From contig NW_019091385.1 in the NCBI RefSeq assembly GCF_001949145.1, positions 2,439,310 through 2,477,457 of the forward strand: DNA of 38,148 nt. The letters run 5' to 3'. This document shows positions 21,001-33,000 of this stretch, piece by piece. Made by a program: the position numbers and the translations under genes. This DNA comes from Acanthaster planci. Lineage: Eukaryota; Echinodermata; Asteroidea; Valvatida; Acanthasteridae. The notes beneath the pieces were generated by a model, which saw nothing but the letters and a program-made list of their open reading frames with translations, ran no database searches and had not been told where the DNA came from. How positions within the stretch are numbered: the first letter of the stretch is position 1; the number at the start of each line of letters is the position of its first letter.

Positions 21001-24000
21001 AACACCCTGCCACACACCCCCCCACTCGCTACGCCGCTGGTTTTCACTGGGGTGGATCAATCTTCATCAAATTTGGATAACAAAATATTTGGAAGGGGGT
21101 AAATTTTGACAAGCCAGATCTAGATAAAAATCAATTGGGCTGAATTGTTGCATGCTTGTTGGGTTGACTAAATGCTTTCTTAAAGAGACTGGAATCCCTT
21201 CCTGACAGATATTGCAAGACAGTCACTTCAAATATCCTCTTATTGTTCTGTGCAGATTTTTTGTTACTGCACTGAGTGTCTTGTTAAAGTTGAAGTGAAT
21301 ATATCGAAATACAACTGAACAAGTATTGTAAATACGAGGCAGGCATTAGGTCTCCCTGATATTCTCTCAGTTACAGAAACAAAGTAGAAATCTTGTGGGT
21401 GAAAAGGGTAGTCCTAACACCTAACAGTCCTGAATCTTCCATTTGTTGGGGGAACTTTGGGATTTCAGGACTGTTATAGTTGTAATTGACTGGAACTGAC
21501 TTTGCAGCCTTTCTGTTTTATTCAATATGGAAATACTAGAAGATGGATCCTTTACTCTTTAATAAGGTTTGGTTTATAGTGTAGCACCCTGTTATATATT
21601 GAAATCTTTTAAAAATGATGGAGTATGTCTGCGTTTTCTAGGCTATGGAGCTCAAGCAGAAAAATGAACAGATTCTTCTGCAGCAGCAAGTCCTCCAACA
21701 GCAGCAGCATCAGGCAGCAGCAGCTGCTGCAGCTGCAGCAGCAACTTGGCCAGGGACCCCCCAGCCATCCCTCATGTGGCCCGCTGGACACCCTGTGCTG
21801 CCAGGCCAGAACGGTCCTGCCATGATATTAGCTCATGACCCGTCGATAATGCCTATGCACGCCAAGCAGCAGCAAGCACAGCACCAAGCACAGCAGCAAG
21901 CACAGCAGCAGGTGTATTTGCCACCCCCACCCATGCCACCATTTGGTCAGCAGATGGTTCCACCCATGCAGTCTGTTCTTCCTACGCAACAAGTCCCACC
22001 AGTCCAACAGGTCAGTCTTAGCCCAAGACTTCATATAACTAGCCCACTCCAAAAAGGTATGATTTTTGTTACCTGTATTACAAAGGTTGGTATAGTTTCT
22101 AAACAGGGTTCACATTTTGCTGGGTTGTCACCCATTTTTTTGTTCTGAAAATTTCCGGAAGGACATCTGCTGCTGAGAAACTGTGGCTCTTTTGGCTTAT
22201 AAAGAATTTTTCCTTTCAAAAAGTTTAATCTCATTTTGGCAATTCTTTTTGACTTCGTACCTTGTACTTCAAGTTAACCACTTCGCGCCGGTGTCATTTA
22301 TCAATGTTGGTGATGCTGGAACAGGATAATAATCATTTTCTTCTGTTTTCAAGAGTTTTTAAAAATTCATATCTTCATTTACTCGACATTTACACCCACA
22401 TGAAGGACTGTCTGGTTTCTACTCTAATCTGACAGACATCTATTGACACTGGAGTATTTCAGCCAGGCCTGCCGCCTTGTAAAAAGAACCCAGATCTCGC
22501 GGTGTCACATAATTTTCTTTTGTTCAAGAGACTGGCACAGTGCGCTGCTGACCTCTTTTCAATAGGGGCCAGATTAGCATGCAGTGGTACTGTGGGGCTT
22601 ATCGCTGCGGTGGTGGAGCGGTTTTGTCCCTGGTGCTAATCCGCTCACGCTGAATGCCCCAAACCGTGGTATACTGTTTCAAAACAAGGCTGAAAAAAAT
22701 GTTGGTAATTCCCAGCAGTCTTTTGTGGTTAATTTAGTGAAATAATGTTTTTCATAATTCTTTTAAAAGAATTCAGAATTCTTCCTGAGAAACCTGAGAT
22801 TGTTAGAGAATCACCCTTTCACTTACAGCCACATATCCTGCAGTTTTTGGATGCATGCACAAAGTATGTGGAATATGATGATCAAGGTGCACCATTTTAA
22901 GGACTGTCAAAAATTAAAGCTTCCTTTTTCTGCTGTTTCTTGATTTCCAGGGAACTCAGGCTGCACCGGCTACCCGAGACCCTCGCATAGCTCGTGATCC
23001 CAGACTAGCTCGCCGTGATCCCAGGACTCGTGGTGCTGCAGATGCCTTTCCTACAGTGCCTACATCAACAGCTCCAACGGCGCCAGCAGTTGCCACTGTA
23101 CCTCCGGTCCAAAGCACAGCACAGGGTCCAGCCATGTCAGTCGCCCAGCCACTGTCCATGTCACTAGCTACCTCCGATGGTGTGTCACAAGCCATTACTA
23201 ATCAGCAGCTTAAAAGTGTGGTCACTGTTGCACCTTCACAGCCTACTCCCAAACCAACTCCCAAGTTGCATACGAAAAAAGATGATGCAGCTAAGGACAG
23301 TAAAGCCACAGACTCAAAGCAGCCAGCTGACCAGTTACGGGAAACTAAACCTGACGCCAAGCCAAAGCCCAGTGACAAGGACTTAAAATCAGAGGTCAAG
23401 CCAAAAGAGTCAAAAGGAACAGATTCAAACACAGAGGGCCAAAAGTCCAAAATAGAAGGACCTGCCAAGCAAGAGAAATCAAAGGATGTGAAATCTAACG
23501 ATCGCTCTCCACGCCGGTCCAGTGATGAGAAAAGAGACTTGAGAAGTGACAGTAAAAACAGAGAAAGAGGCTCCCGTGAGCCAGAGAGACGAACAAGCCG
23601 AGATTCCAAGAAGGACTTTGATAAAAGAGACAGCTGGCCCAGTAGAGATCGGGATAGCAGAGAACGAGACCGAGACTACCGTGACCGGCCCAAGGAGAGA
23701 ATCATTGGCTCCAGGGAACCCTCCAGGATTGGCAGCTCCAGGCGGAAATCTAACAGGTCTCGCTCACGGTCAAGATCCCCAGTTGCAAGGTCGCGCTCTC
23801 CGCGTGGTTCAGATAAGGTTCGTACTACCACACGCGGAGCCCCCAAGGCAGACAAATTTGGCAGGGACTTGCCTCGCCCTGTCAAAGAAACCAAGGAAGA
23901 AAAGAAACCGGAACCTGCCTCCGACATACGCAAGAAAGATGCTGATATCCGGAAGAAAGATGATGACAGTCACAAGAAAGACCTTGATAACATTTCCAAT

Positions 24001-27000
24001 AAAGACATTGATGAGCGTGTTAAATCACAACGTGGCAGTAAAGAAAATGTGCCGGTCGTTAAGGAGGAAAATAAACCTGCACTGGGACGATCTGAGAAAA
24101 GACGATCACCTTCAACGACACCTGTTAAAGAAACTGAAAAAGAGCCAGAGTCTAAAGAAGATGCACCCAGTAAACGACCCCGCTTAGAAGAAGCGCCACC
24201 AAAGAAGCCACCACTGCCCAAAAAGTAAGGCGAAATTTTGCTTGTATAAAGTACACACAGCTGCATGGGTTTCCATGGGCATGTGGCTATAATGAGCTTT
24301 GTTTTACCAAACATTTCCTTTGTTTGCTCAACTTCATGTAGCCCTCCTATGCAAAGATGCATTCTTGACAAAGTTTTCCCATCCGTCAAAATCAGTCAAA
24401 TGACCTCTATGTGTCTTGTACTATGGTAAATCAAGTGAAAGGGAATTTTGTCTGTCTCCGATTATTACAGCAAAAATCGCTGCCATGTTCACAAAAAGCC
24501 ACACATACAGACTTTGAAGAAAAACTGGATTTCAAGATAATACAGAACAAGTTCATGCATTGAAAAAACCTCAAATTATTCTTTGAGAAATAAACTTTTG
24601 CCTGAACTAAGTAATTAAAATGAACACAGTGCCTGAATCTATTAGCCAAAATTAATTGGTAAAGATGCACGTCTGTCTGTGAAATCGAAAATCCATGTTT
24701 TCCTACATTTCAGCCCTTCTGTTCCATGTATTTTTCCAGAGGGAAGGGGTGTGCATGTTTATGCACAAGCCCCTGTGAATATAACAGATTTGTGTCTCTT
24801 TGTGAAAACGAAAACCTCAGTTGACCTTTACGGCCCTTCCAGTCAATAAGTTTTGTATGGGTACAAGGGGCAGTCAGATTTGTATTTCTACATGAAAACA
24901 CAAAATGCAGTTTTCAAGATTTTGGCCCTAACAACATTAATGTAATTTGGACATTAATGATGTTTTGCTTGAGGAAACGTCAAAAACATCAGGTACAATG
25001 TTTTAGAACAAAAGAGTGAAAACAAATAAAAATTAAAAAGAAATGCCGTTTTTGACGTGTGGGTCTTTGTGAAAACAGTGACAAAGTGAGGGTGAAAGTA
25101 GCCAAACATCGTTGATAAACAAAATACTAAAAAAATACAAAATACAATGTTTCAGTTGAAAAACGGGTAAAACTACCATTCACCACTGCATTGTACTCGG
25201 CTTTTAAGAAATATTAACAGTACTAAAAGTACAGTAGGAATATTTGTAATAGAACACAGTTTCTCAAAAACGAAGTAACTGATTTTTGACATTAGCATTG
25301 TTTTCTTCATTAGGACACCTGACTCTAAGGACCAGGATAGTCGGCAAAAAGAGAAGACACCGAACCCAGACAACAGAGCAGATGACAAGCCCCTTAGACC
25401 TCGTCCACTGATGGAACTTCCACCCCCACGACCTTTCCTTGAGCCTAGCGGCCGGGGAAGTGACCATCCCCTTGATGGACTGGAGTACGAAAGAGAAATG
25501 ATCTCCCCTCCTGGAGGCTGGAGAGAAAGGCCACTGCCCAGACGACGACTCAGCATCGACCCAGGTGTCCGCATTCCAAAGGAGTTGTCACTGGATAAGC
25601 ATGCCTTCATTTTAGAACAGGTAATTACTGAGATAAAGTAAGAAAAAACACTCTAAGCCATGTGAGGTGTCTGCTTCAGTTTCACCCTCCTTGAATGCCC
25701 ATTGGTCAAAATGTCAAAAGATAAACCTTATTGTTGCTTTGTGCATTTTCTTCTGATATAATGCAAACTTAGCTCAATGTGATTTTTTTAAATTACAAAA
25801 TTCTTGGTTATTAACCACTACCAGCCGGGGACTCCNNNNNNNNNNNNNNNNNNNNNNNNNNNNNNNNNNNNNNNNNNNNNNNNNNNNNNNNNNNNNNNNN
25901 NNNAAGACGAGGCTGCTGGGCATTACCGTCATTTTTCACTCTCAGAAGTGGTGATAATCCAGCGTTATTTTGAAACTGTTTACCAGGGTTTGGGGTATTT
26001 AGAGCAAGCGGATTACCACCGGGGACAAAAGCTCTCCACCACCGCAGCAATGAGCCACACAGCACCGCTGCATGCTAATCTGGCCCCTATTGAAAAGAGG
26101 TCAGCAGTGCACTGAGCCAGGTTCGTGAACAAAAGACAGTTGTGTAGCACCGCACAATCAGGGCTCTGTTTACAAGGCTGCAGGCCTGGCTGAAATATTC
26201 GGGTGTCAATGAAGGTCACCTGTCAACTTAGAGCAGTGCCTAAAGATTACTCTGTGCGGCTATAAACGACTGTTAAATGGAATGATAAATTGTTGAAGGA
26301 TTTTGAAAACGGAAAAAAATGATAGTCATGCCGGCCCAGCATCCTCAACGTTGAAAAATGCCCCGGCACGATGTGGTTAATCTGGTCAGATAGTTTTCTA
26401 CAGTTGCTAATCCAACACCAGGTAGAGAATACCAAGTTTACATTACAGACTGCAGATAAATTCCATATTTAAAGCATGTGAATTCAGTTTGTGTAAGTTT
26501 GTGCCATGCTAAATAGCTTTTTCAGTAGCCCCCGTTTGAAACTTTCTATAAACCTTGTTTAAATTCAGGCTGAAAAGCAACTCCTTTCTGGTGAATTGAC
26601 CCACCAGCAACATCAAGAACTTTTGCGTGAACTGTTTGAGCTGCATCAAATCCAGAGACAACAAAAAGATGATGAGCACATGCAGCGCCACCCCAATGAT
26701 TCGCAGTTCAGGAGGCACTACCCAGATGATCCAAGAGTGCCTCATCACCCAAGATCGCACACAGACCCAAGAAAAGGTGGGATGTGGCCACGAGAGAGGG
26801 ACATTGACCATCGCAGGTCATCTGCTCAGGATGTGGACATGAGAGTCTTTGACCCAGGACACCCTTTGCATGCTCCAGCAACCAAGTCTAGAGGTGAGGA
26901 CCCAGTCAAACCAGGGATAAAATCAACGGATGAACCGTTGAAACTGCCAAGTGTTGACCAGGATGACAGGACCAGGAACCATGTGCAGAAGGATCGTGAT

Positions 27001-30000
27001 GACAGAGTAAAGACCCAGCTCACCGAGAATGAACCCCAAAGGCCCCCTCTAAAGTCCATTTTGAAGTCAGGAAAGCCTACTAACCCACCCCTTGAAAGTC
27101 CCCTGTCGCCAGAGCCTGAAGAAAAATGTGGCAGTGATGCCGTGGTCAAAACAGTTGTTGATGCTGTATCAGAGACTCGAGAGAAAGATACTGATCAGTC
27201 TGGAAAAGAAGACCAACCTGAGACAGTGGCAGAAGACAAAGAATCAGATGCGTTAGATGAGTCTAAGGGTACTGCATCAGAGGTCATGGAAACAAAAGAC
27301 ACGGAAGGGACAGAAGAAACTGGAAAGGGTAAAGGTAAAAAGAAGAACAGAAAAAAGAAAAAGAAGGGCTCTGGCAGCGAAGCTGAGGTCCATGTTGAAA
27401 TCTCAGCTTTTGAGGAGAACCTTGAAATAAAGCCCCCAGTTTTTAAAGAGAACAAAGTCCAACCTCTTATGGACATGGATGAGCGCCGAAATTCCACAGA
27501 TAATGAGTCAGCTAATGTGCTGCCTGCTCCATTTAGAGAAGCAGATGATTTAGAGGATTTGTTCCCAGCTGGAAAAGATTGTGATGAGCGTCAAGGTCCA
27601 GGACGTCCAGTCAATCCAGACAGAGATAGTATGCGATCCAGAGAAGTTCCTCTTCCTCCAAGGGAAGGTCCTTCACACAGGGATCATCCACCAAGGATTA
27701 ATCAGATAAGAGAAGACCATCCAAGGGATCCAAGGCTTTGTAAAGGTGCCCCTGAAATTGAACTAAGAGATAATCTTCCAAGACCAGGCCCATTACGAGA
27801 TGGCATTTTGGGTGATCTCCCTGCAAGAATTCCTCATGGTGAACCTGTGCCAAGAAATCACCCACAGAGGGAACGATATTTTGATGAAGTTTCTAGAGAA
27901 GGTCCATTTAGAGATAGACCAAGGAGGGAAGGACCTTTCTGGGAGGGACCACATAAAGATCATCTGTTAAGACGGAGCCCTCCAAGGGAATTTAGGGAGG
28001 GTCCACCAAGAGAAGGGCAACTGCGGGGAGGACCCAGAGATGGTCCATTCAGAGACTGTCCACCAAGAGATGGACCTTTTAGAAATGAACATGGCAGGGA
28101 ACAGCCTTTTAGAGAAGGTCCTCCACGAGAAGGTCCATTCAGGGATTGCCAGTTAAGAGATGGTCTGCCCAGACACGGTCTATTTAGAGATATTCTACCA
28201 GGATGGACCCTGTATGATGATGACATACCAAGAGAAGGCCCTTATAGAGAGGGTCATCCAAGAGAAGGCCTGTTCAGGGAAGGTCACCCCAGAGAAGGCC
28301 TAATAAGAGGCCAGTTTAGAGATGATCCCTTCAGAGACGGACGCCATAGAGTTGGTCCCCCAAGAGGTTCTTTTCCAGATGATTTAGGAAGAGAGGGTCA
28401 GTTCAGAGAAAGCCCACCACGAGATGGTCCCTTCAGAGAAGGCCCACCCGGAGAGGGTTCATTCAGAAGAAGGGTTCCCAGAGAAGGGCCATACAGAGAG
28501 GGCCTGTTTGGGGATGACTTTGAGCAAGAAGTTCCAGACAGGGGTAGTCCTCCAAGAAAAGGCTTTTTTAAAGATGGTCCACCTTTTGAGCGATTCAGAG
28601 GACGTCTTCCACCACATGATCGACCTCATAGAGAAGGTTCATTTAGAGAGGGCATTCCATTGGAAGGTCCACTGAGAGACGGTCCTCCCCGAGAAGGCTC
28701 ATTTAGAGACCAGTTTAGGAGAAGCCCACTGAGAGGTGAACAGTTTAGAGAAGGTCCTCCTGCAAGATTTCCAAGAGATGGCCCTCTTAGAGACTTTGAA
28801 GAGGATAGAGACCCAAGACGTGGCCCTCCACGTGACCGTGACCCAAGACAGGAAAGATACCATGCTCAGCAAGAGGAGATAAAACCAAAGCCATTGAAGA
28901 CGGACTTCCCTGGTGAAGTACCATCCACCATAGAGAGATTTGAAGGCCCACAAAGGGGAGGTCCTACCAGGGAGGGACCTGGACCATTACTACGAATGAA
29001 AGACAGAGATGAACGCCAACTGCTGCTCTTGGACCAAAAGTAAGATAACTGCTCTCCTTCAAGCTTTAACAGTTACATGATAAAACCTTTGGAAAAGATT
29101 AGAAATCAGTTCAATCTTTCTGTAGAAACATCTTGCACTTTTGAAATTGTAGCAAAGTTAGAATTTTACTTCTGTCATTCCTTTCAAAAACATTGCAAAT
29201 ATTGTTAACACGTTAACTATTGGTAATTCATATGCCATTCTATCAAGTTTGTTTCTAATTAGCATTGTCTATTTTGTCTTTTCAGGCCTGCAGAGCATTC
29301 ACTTGTGCCCCTGCCAATGGAGACTCAGGATGAACCTTCAATATCCACAGAACTTTCAGTGCCTTTACCCCATTCTCAGGCCCAGCATCTGCCAGTTGTA
29401 AACCCTACCTTAAATCTTCCTGCAGGCCTTGGGATGCCCAGCATAGGCGTGCTTCCCTTCCAGGTCCTTGGCGGGCCAGCCACTAGTCTCCAGGGTCCTC
29501 ACCCGCTGGGTCTTGGACTTGTTCCTGCCACCAGCATCTTGCAGGGGGCAGGACTTCCCCCGATGAGTTTAAGTCAAGCCGGAGGGCAGAGGCCAATTAT
29601 GGTGCCTGGAGTGCAGGCCGTCCCCCAGCAGTTCCCAGGAGTCATCAGACCAACTACAATGTCTGAAAAGGAACCCCAACAAGGTGTCCTTGACCCCAGA
29701 GGCTTACCTCAACCTGGACAGATGGCTGCCCCTGGGACACTAAACCCTGCCCGGATGGGAGCGCCACATCTCATGCTGTCAGAAAATCCGCAAGGTAATT
29801 GCCTTTTAAAATTCATAAAGGTAACAGGCCGTGATGAACTGCCTGTCCGATAGCCCAGGGCAATCAAATTCTCATTCGTGTAAATTAAAATTCTGACTAA
29901 GTGTGCCTGTTCAGGCAAGTCCAGAAAAGCTGATGTCTTGTCTGTCTGCAAAAAACATCTTCCAGTAACCGTTTCTCATGTGAAAATGCTTGTTTTTATG

Positions 30001-33000
30001 AGTTTTCCTACTTACATTTGCAATTTTTGAAAAGAAACTTCAGTTATTTTCACGAGTTCCCATTCACGTTTCACTGTCGCAGTGGTAAAAATACGTGCGC
30101 AAAGCTCAATACCTTAAACGAAATCCCACTGGTTCCAGCTGCACCGCGCCCATGCAAAAGAATGTGTGATGGAAATGTAGCAACCAAAACCAGTCTATAC
30201 ATGTACTGTACATTCTAGGCGATTATTCTACATTGGCCGTACAAGCATGCAACCCTAAAGCTGCAAATCAAAAAAAAAAGTTGTAAGAGCTTTTCTGGAA
30301 GTTAATTCACAGAACTTGGTCTCTTATTTATGCATGTATTTTCTGTGTTCATGAATTTAATTTGAGGTTGTTTTGCTCGTACTTGAAGCAAGCATGTTTC
30401 AACAAATTTCCCTTCGTGGCGCAAGCCTTATTGCCTGGCCGTCTGGATGCATCACGCACACTTACCAGGTGACACACGGACATCGTTGGCTAGTTTGCCA
30501 TCATGATTGTCTGAGTAGCCCTGTGAATTGTCCATAATTCTTGTGAATTGTCGACTGTAGAAATTTTTACGTAGATTAAGACAGGTGTTCATCATTTTTT
30601 GAGATAATTTTGGAAGCTGTTGTCCCCATTCATGCCATTCAATTAGCAAAAAAATTGGCCTAAAAAACTTCCTATCTACAGACCCTATTTTTGAGAGGCA
30701 TGTAATTGGAAGCACAACTTTTTGGGGGGCCTAATAAAAGACTGTGTTCATGCAGTAGGCCTAAGTTAAATAACCATAATAGGCCTAATCGTGGATTCCA
30801 AGAAATCTTGGGCAAGTGTCAATCCAATTTGGGCAAGCAAACTTATGGCATGGCCAGCCCAATTGGGCAAGCTAAAAAACAAAATTTGTCACGGCCTGAC
30901 AGTAATGCCCTTTGTATACATTTTAAACACAATTCAAACCCAAAGGATGTATGGATAGGAAGAACTAAGAACATTTGCTGATACAGTGAACGCTCGATAA
31001 CTCAAAGTTGGGTAGCTCGAAACTCCACTTATATCGAAGACATTCTTCATTCCTGCCAAAAGAATTGGCTTTTATGTACAAAAATACTTCCTTAACTCAA
31101 AATGCCAACACCGCATCCACTTAACTTTAAATTTTTCAAGGGGCCAATCAAAACAGACCACCTCCAAATCACAGACAATGAGTGGGAAAAGAATAGGAGA
31201 CTTTATATGTGAGTCATTTCTGCAAACCGCACTTTGTCTTTTTAGCGTGAGGACAAGAGCGTGCTTGCCAGCACGAGTCATTGCAACCACGGCTTAAACA
31301 AACCCTGGCTTTCAAGTAAGCCTGATTGCTATCTTTGCCCAAATGTCGTCTGCATGCATGCAGTCCAATCGTTGATTCTTGATGGTGGCCATGTAACCAC
31401 ACAGCATGTGCCACGGCTAAAGCCTGGCTGCTGCCAGCACTTGCGCACCACAGCCCAATCACAGCCCATGTAGGCACAATGGACATGCATTCCCAACATG
31501 GTGCTGGAAATGATCTGCTTTGTAGCGTCACCTAATCTCACTCTAACTTTTTAAAGGTACAAAAGAAAAGGTTAAGGAATGAAAAGACGAACACAAACAG
31601 ATCATGTGACCGAACAGGAAAACCCTGGCCGCAGCTGTGCTGGTCCAGCTAACACTAGCGAGCAAGCACAGTGCTGTGTGCGTCGCACCCCGGTGTGTGC
31701 CGAACCAAAGAATTGTCACAAAAAAGTACAGTTCTGACGGTTTATATTTTATTTATCATTTCACTAGAAAATTTTATGTAACAAAAACATGAAATCTTGG
31801 CAAACTCATGATAACTCAAATTTTTTATCAACGTCCCTGAGGTTCAAGTTACCAAGAGTTTGCCATATATAAAAGTTTTTTCATCATTTGAACAGGTACA
31901 CCACCCCCACAACAGGCAGCACCTCTGGATGTCAGTGCGCTCTTTGCCAAGCTAGTTGCGACTGGAATTATCCCTCCCACCAGAAGTGACTCCCCTGTGG
32001 TACAGGTAAGTTAAGCCAAAGTATGTTGCATTTTTAGTATATCAGGGTTGTCAGCTTGGCCCTTTTTGTTTCTTTCACTGCTCATTACTTTAAGGGACCT
32101 GGTGGGAATTACCTCTTGCATGCTGTCAGGGTTGTGAGTCCATCACCAGTCGATTATGATGCAGCCATTGCTCGTGTTGGCAACAACTTTTATGTGTCTC
32201 TCCATTGCCACACTGCATGCCCATGCGTCATAACAAATTACTTGCATGACAGACTTCCGTTAGTCATTATTGGTGCACAGTCATGGAGTGGGGTGCAACC
32301 ACTGGGCTGTATGTAAAATTATATTGAAATGAAAGAAATGAGGACTGTTTAAATTAATGGATTGATCTTTATACAACTAGCAAACTAGGCAATTCACAAT
32401 GCAGTGCAGCACCAAGAGCTTTTCAAGTTTATAGATGACAAAAAATTGCCGACCTGCCACAATTTGCATTTGAATGAATGTCAGTAGACAAATTTAAGGA
32501 AATGTGTGATTTATCAAGGCATTCCGTGCCTCACAAAAAACATCAGTGTATAATAATTAACACTGATACTCTGAACACATCCGAATCTTCAACCAACACA
32601 AAAGCGCAGCAAAATCCAAGTTCCCAGCATCTAGCTCAGCCGGCACAAATATTTTTTGTTGACCATTTTCCCACAATGCAATTCATAAAAAACCTCTTGG
32701 TGGTGCCCAGCATTGTGAATTTCCCGTATTCCTTTCCGTCTGCTTGTCACCTTGTATTTCCCATCACATTTTGCCTTCCAAACATTGTACTGTCCGCACA
32801 CACTTCTTTCTAAGGAAATGTGGAGGGTGTATTGCTTGGATTCAAACTTGGAACCTTCTGTTTAGTAGTGCAAAGGTCTTATCCACTAGAGTCCTGAATT
32901 TGTTACTCACTGACTACATCAGTTCCTGCATAGTAGTTACTCTGTGCTATGTGAAAGAAATAATTTTAATTGTGATTTGTCGTAAAAGTTCACTGTCTAT

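Larger units (their letters stand above)
25621..26568 (+). other. PCF11: PCF11 intron 7
   Basis: 948 bp, mostly MITE copy 2 (25815-26376) with an assembly gap inside it. 26381-26568 is plain sequence with a T-rich tract before the acceptor aaattcag. Confidence 0.65.
29795..31895 (+). other. PCF11: PCF11 intron 9
   Basis: 2.1 kb. The right part is a Tigger/pogo-like relic (30984-31867). The left part (29795-30983) shows no gene; it has TAGGCCTA palindromes near 30756-30786 and AT-rich filler. The acceptor follows the element by 28 bp. Confidence 0.6.

Noticed and set aside
23202-24187. Alternative-frame ORFs across exon 6
   Set aside because: They are low-complexity shadows of the Lys/Arg/Ser-rich true frame.
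24226-24228. TAA as the PCF11 stop after exon 6, and likewise 29041-29043 after exon 8
   Set aside because: Both TAA triplets are part of GTAAG donors. The next exons restore frame and match PCF11.
25804-26115. ORF crossing the N gap
   Set aside because: It is read through unknown bases within a MITE, with no domain.
26596-29043. Separate gene starting at TTG (26596)
   Set aside because: The frame continues upstream to a good acceptor at 26568 and joins exon 7 through a conserved PCF11 helix.
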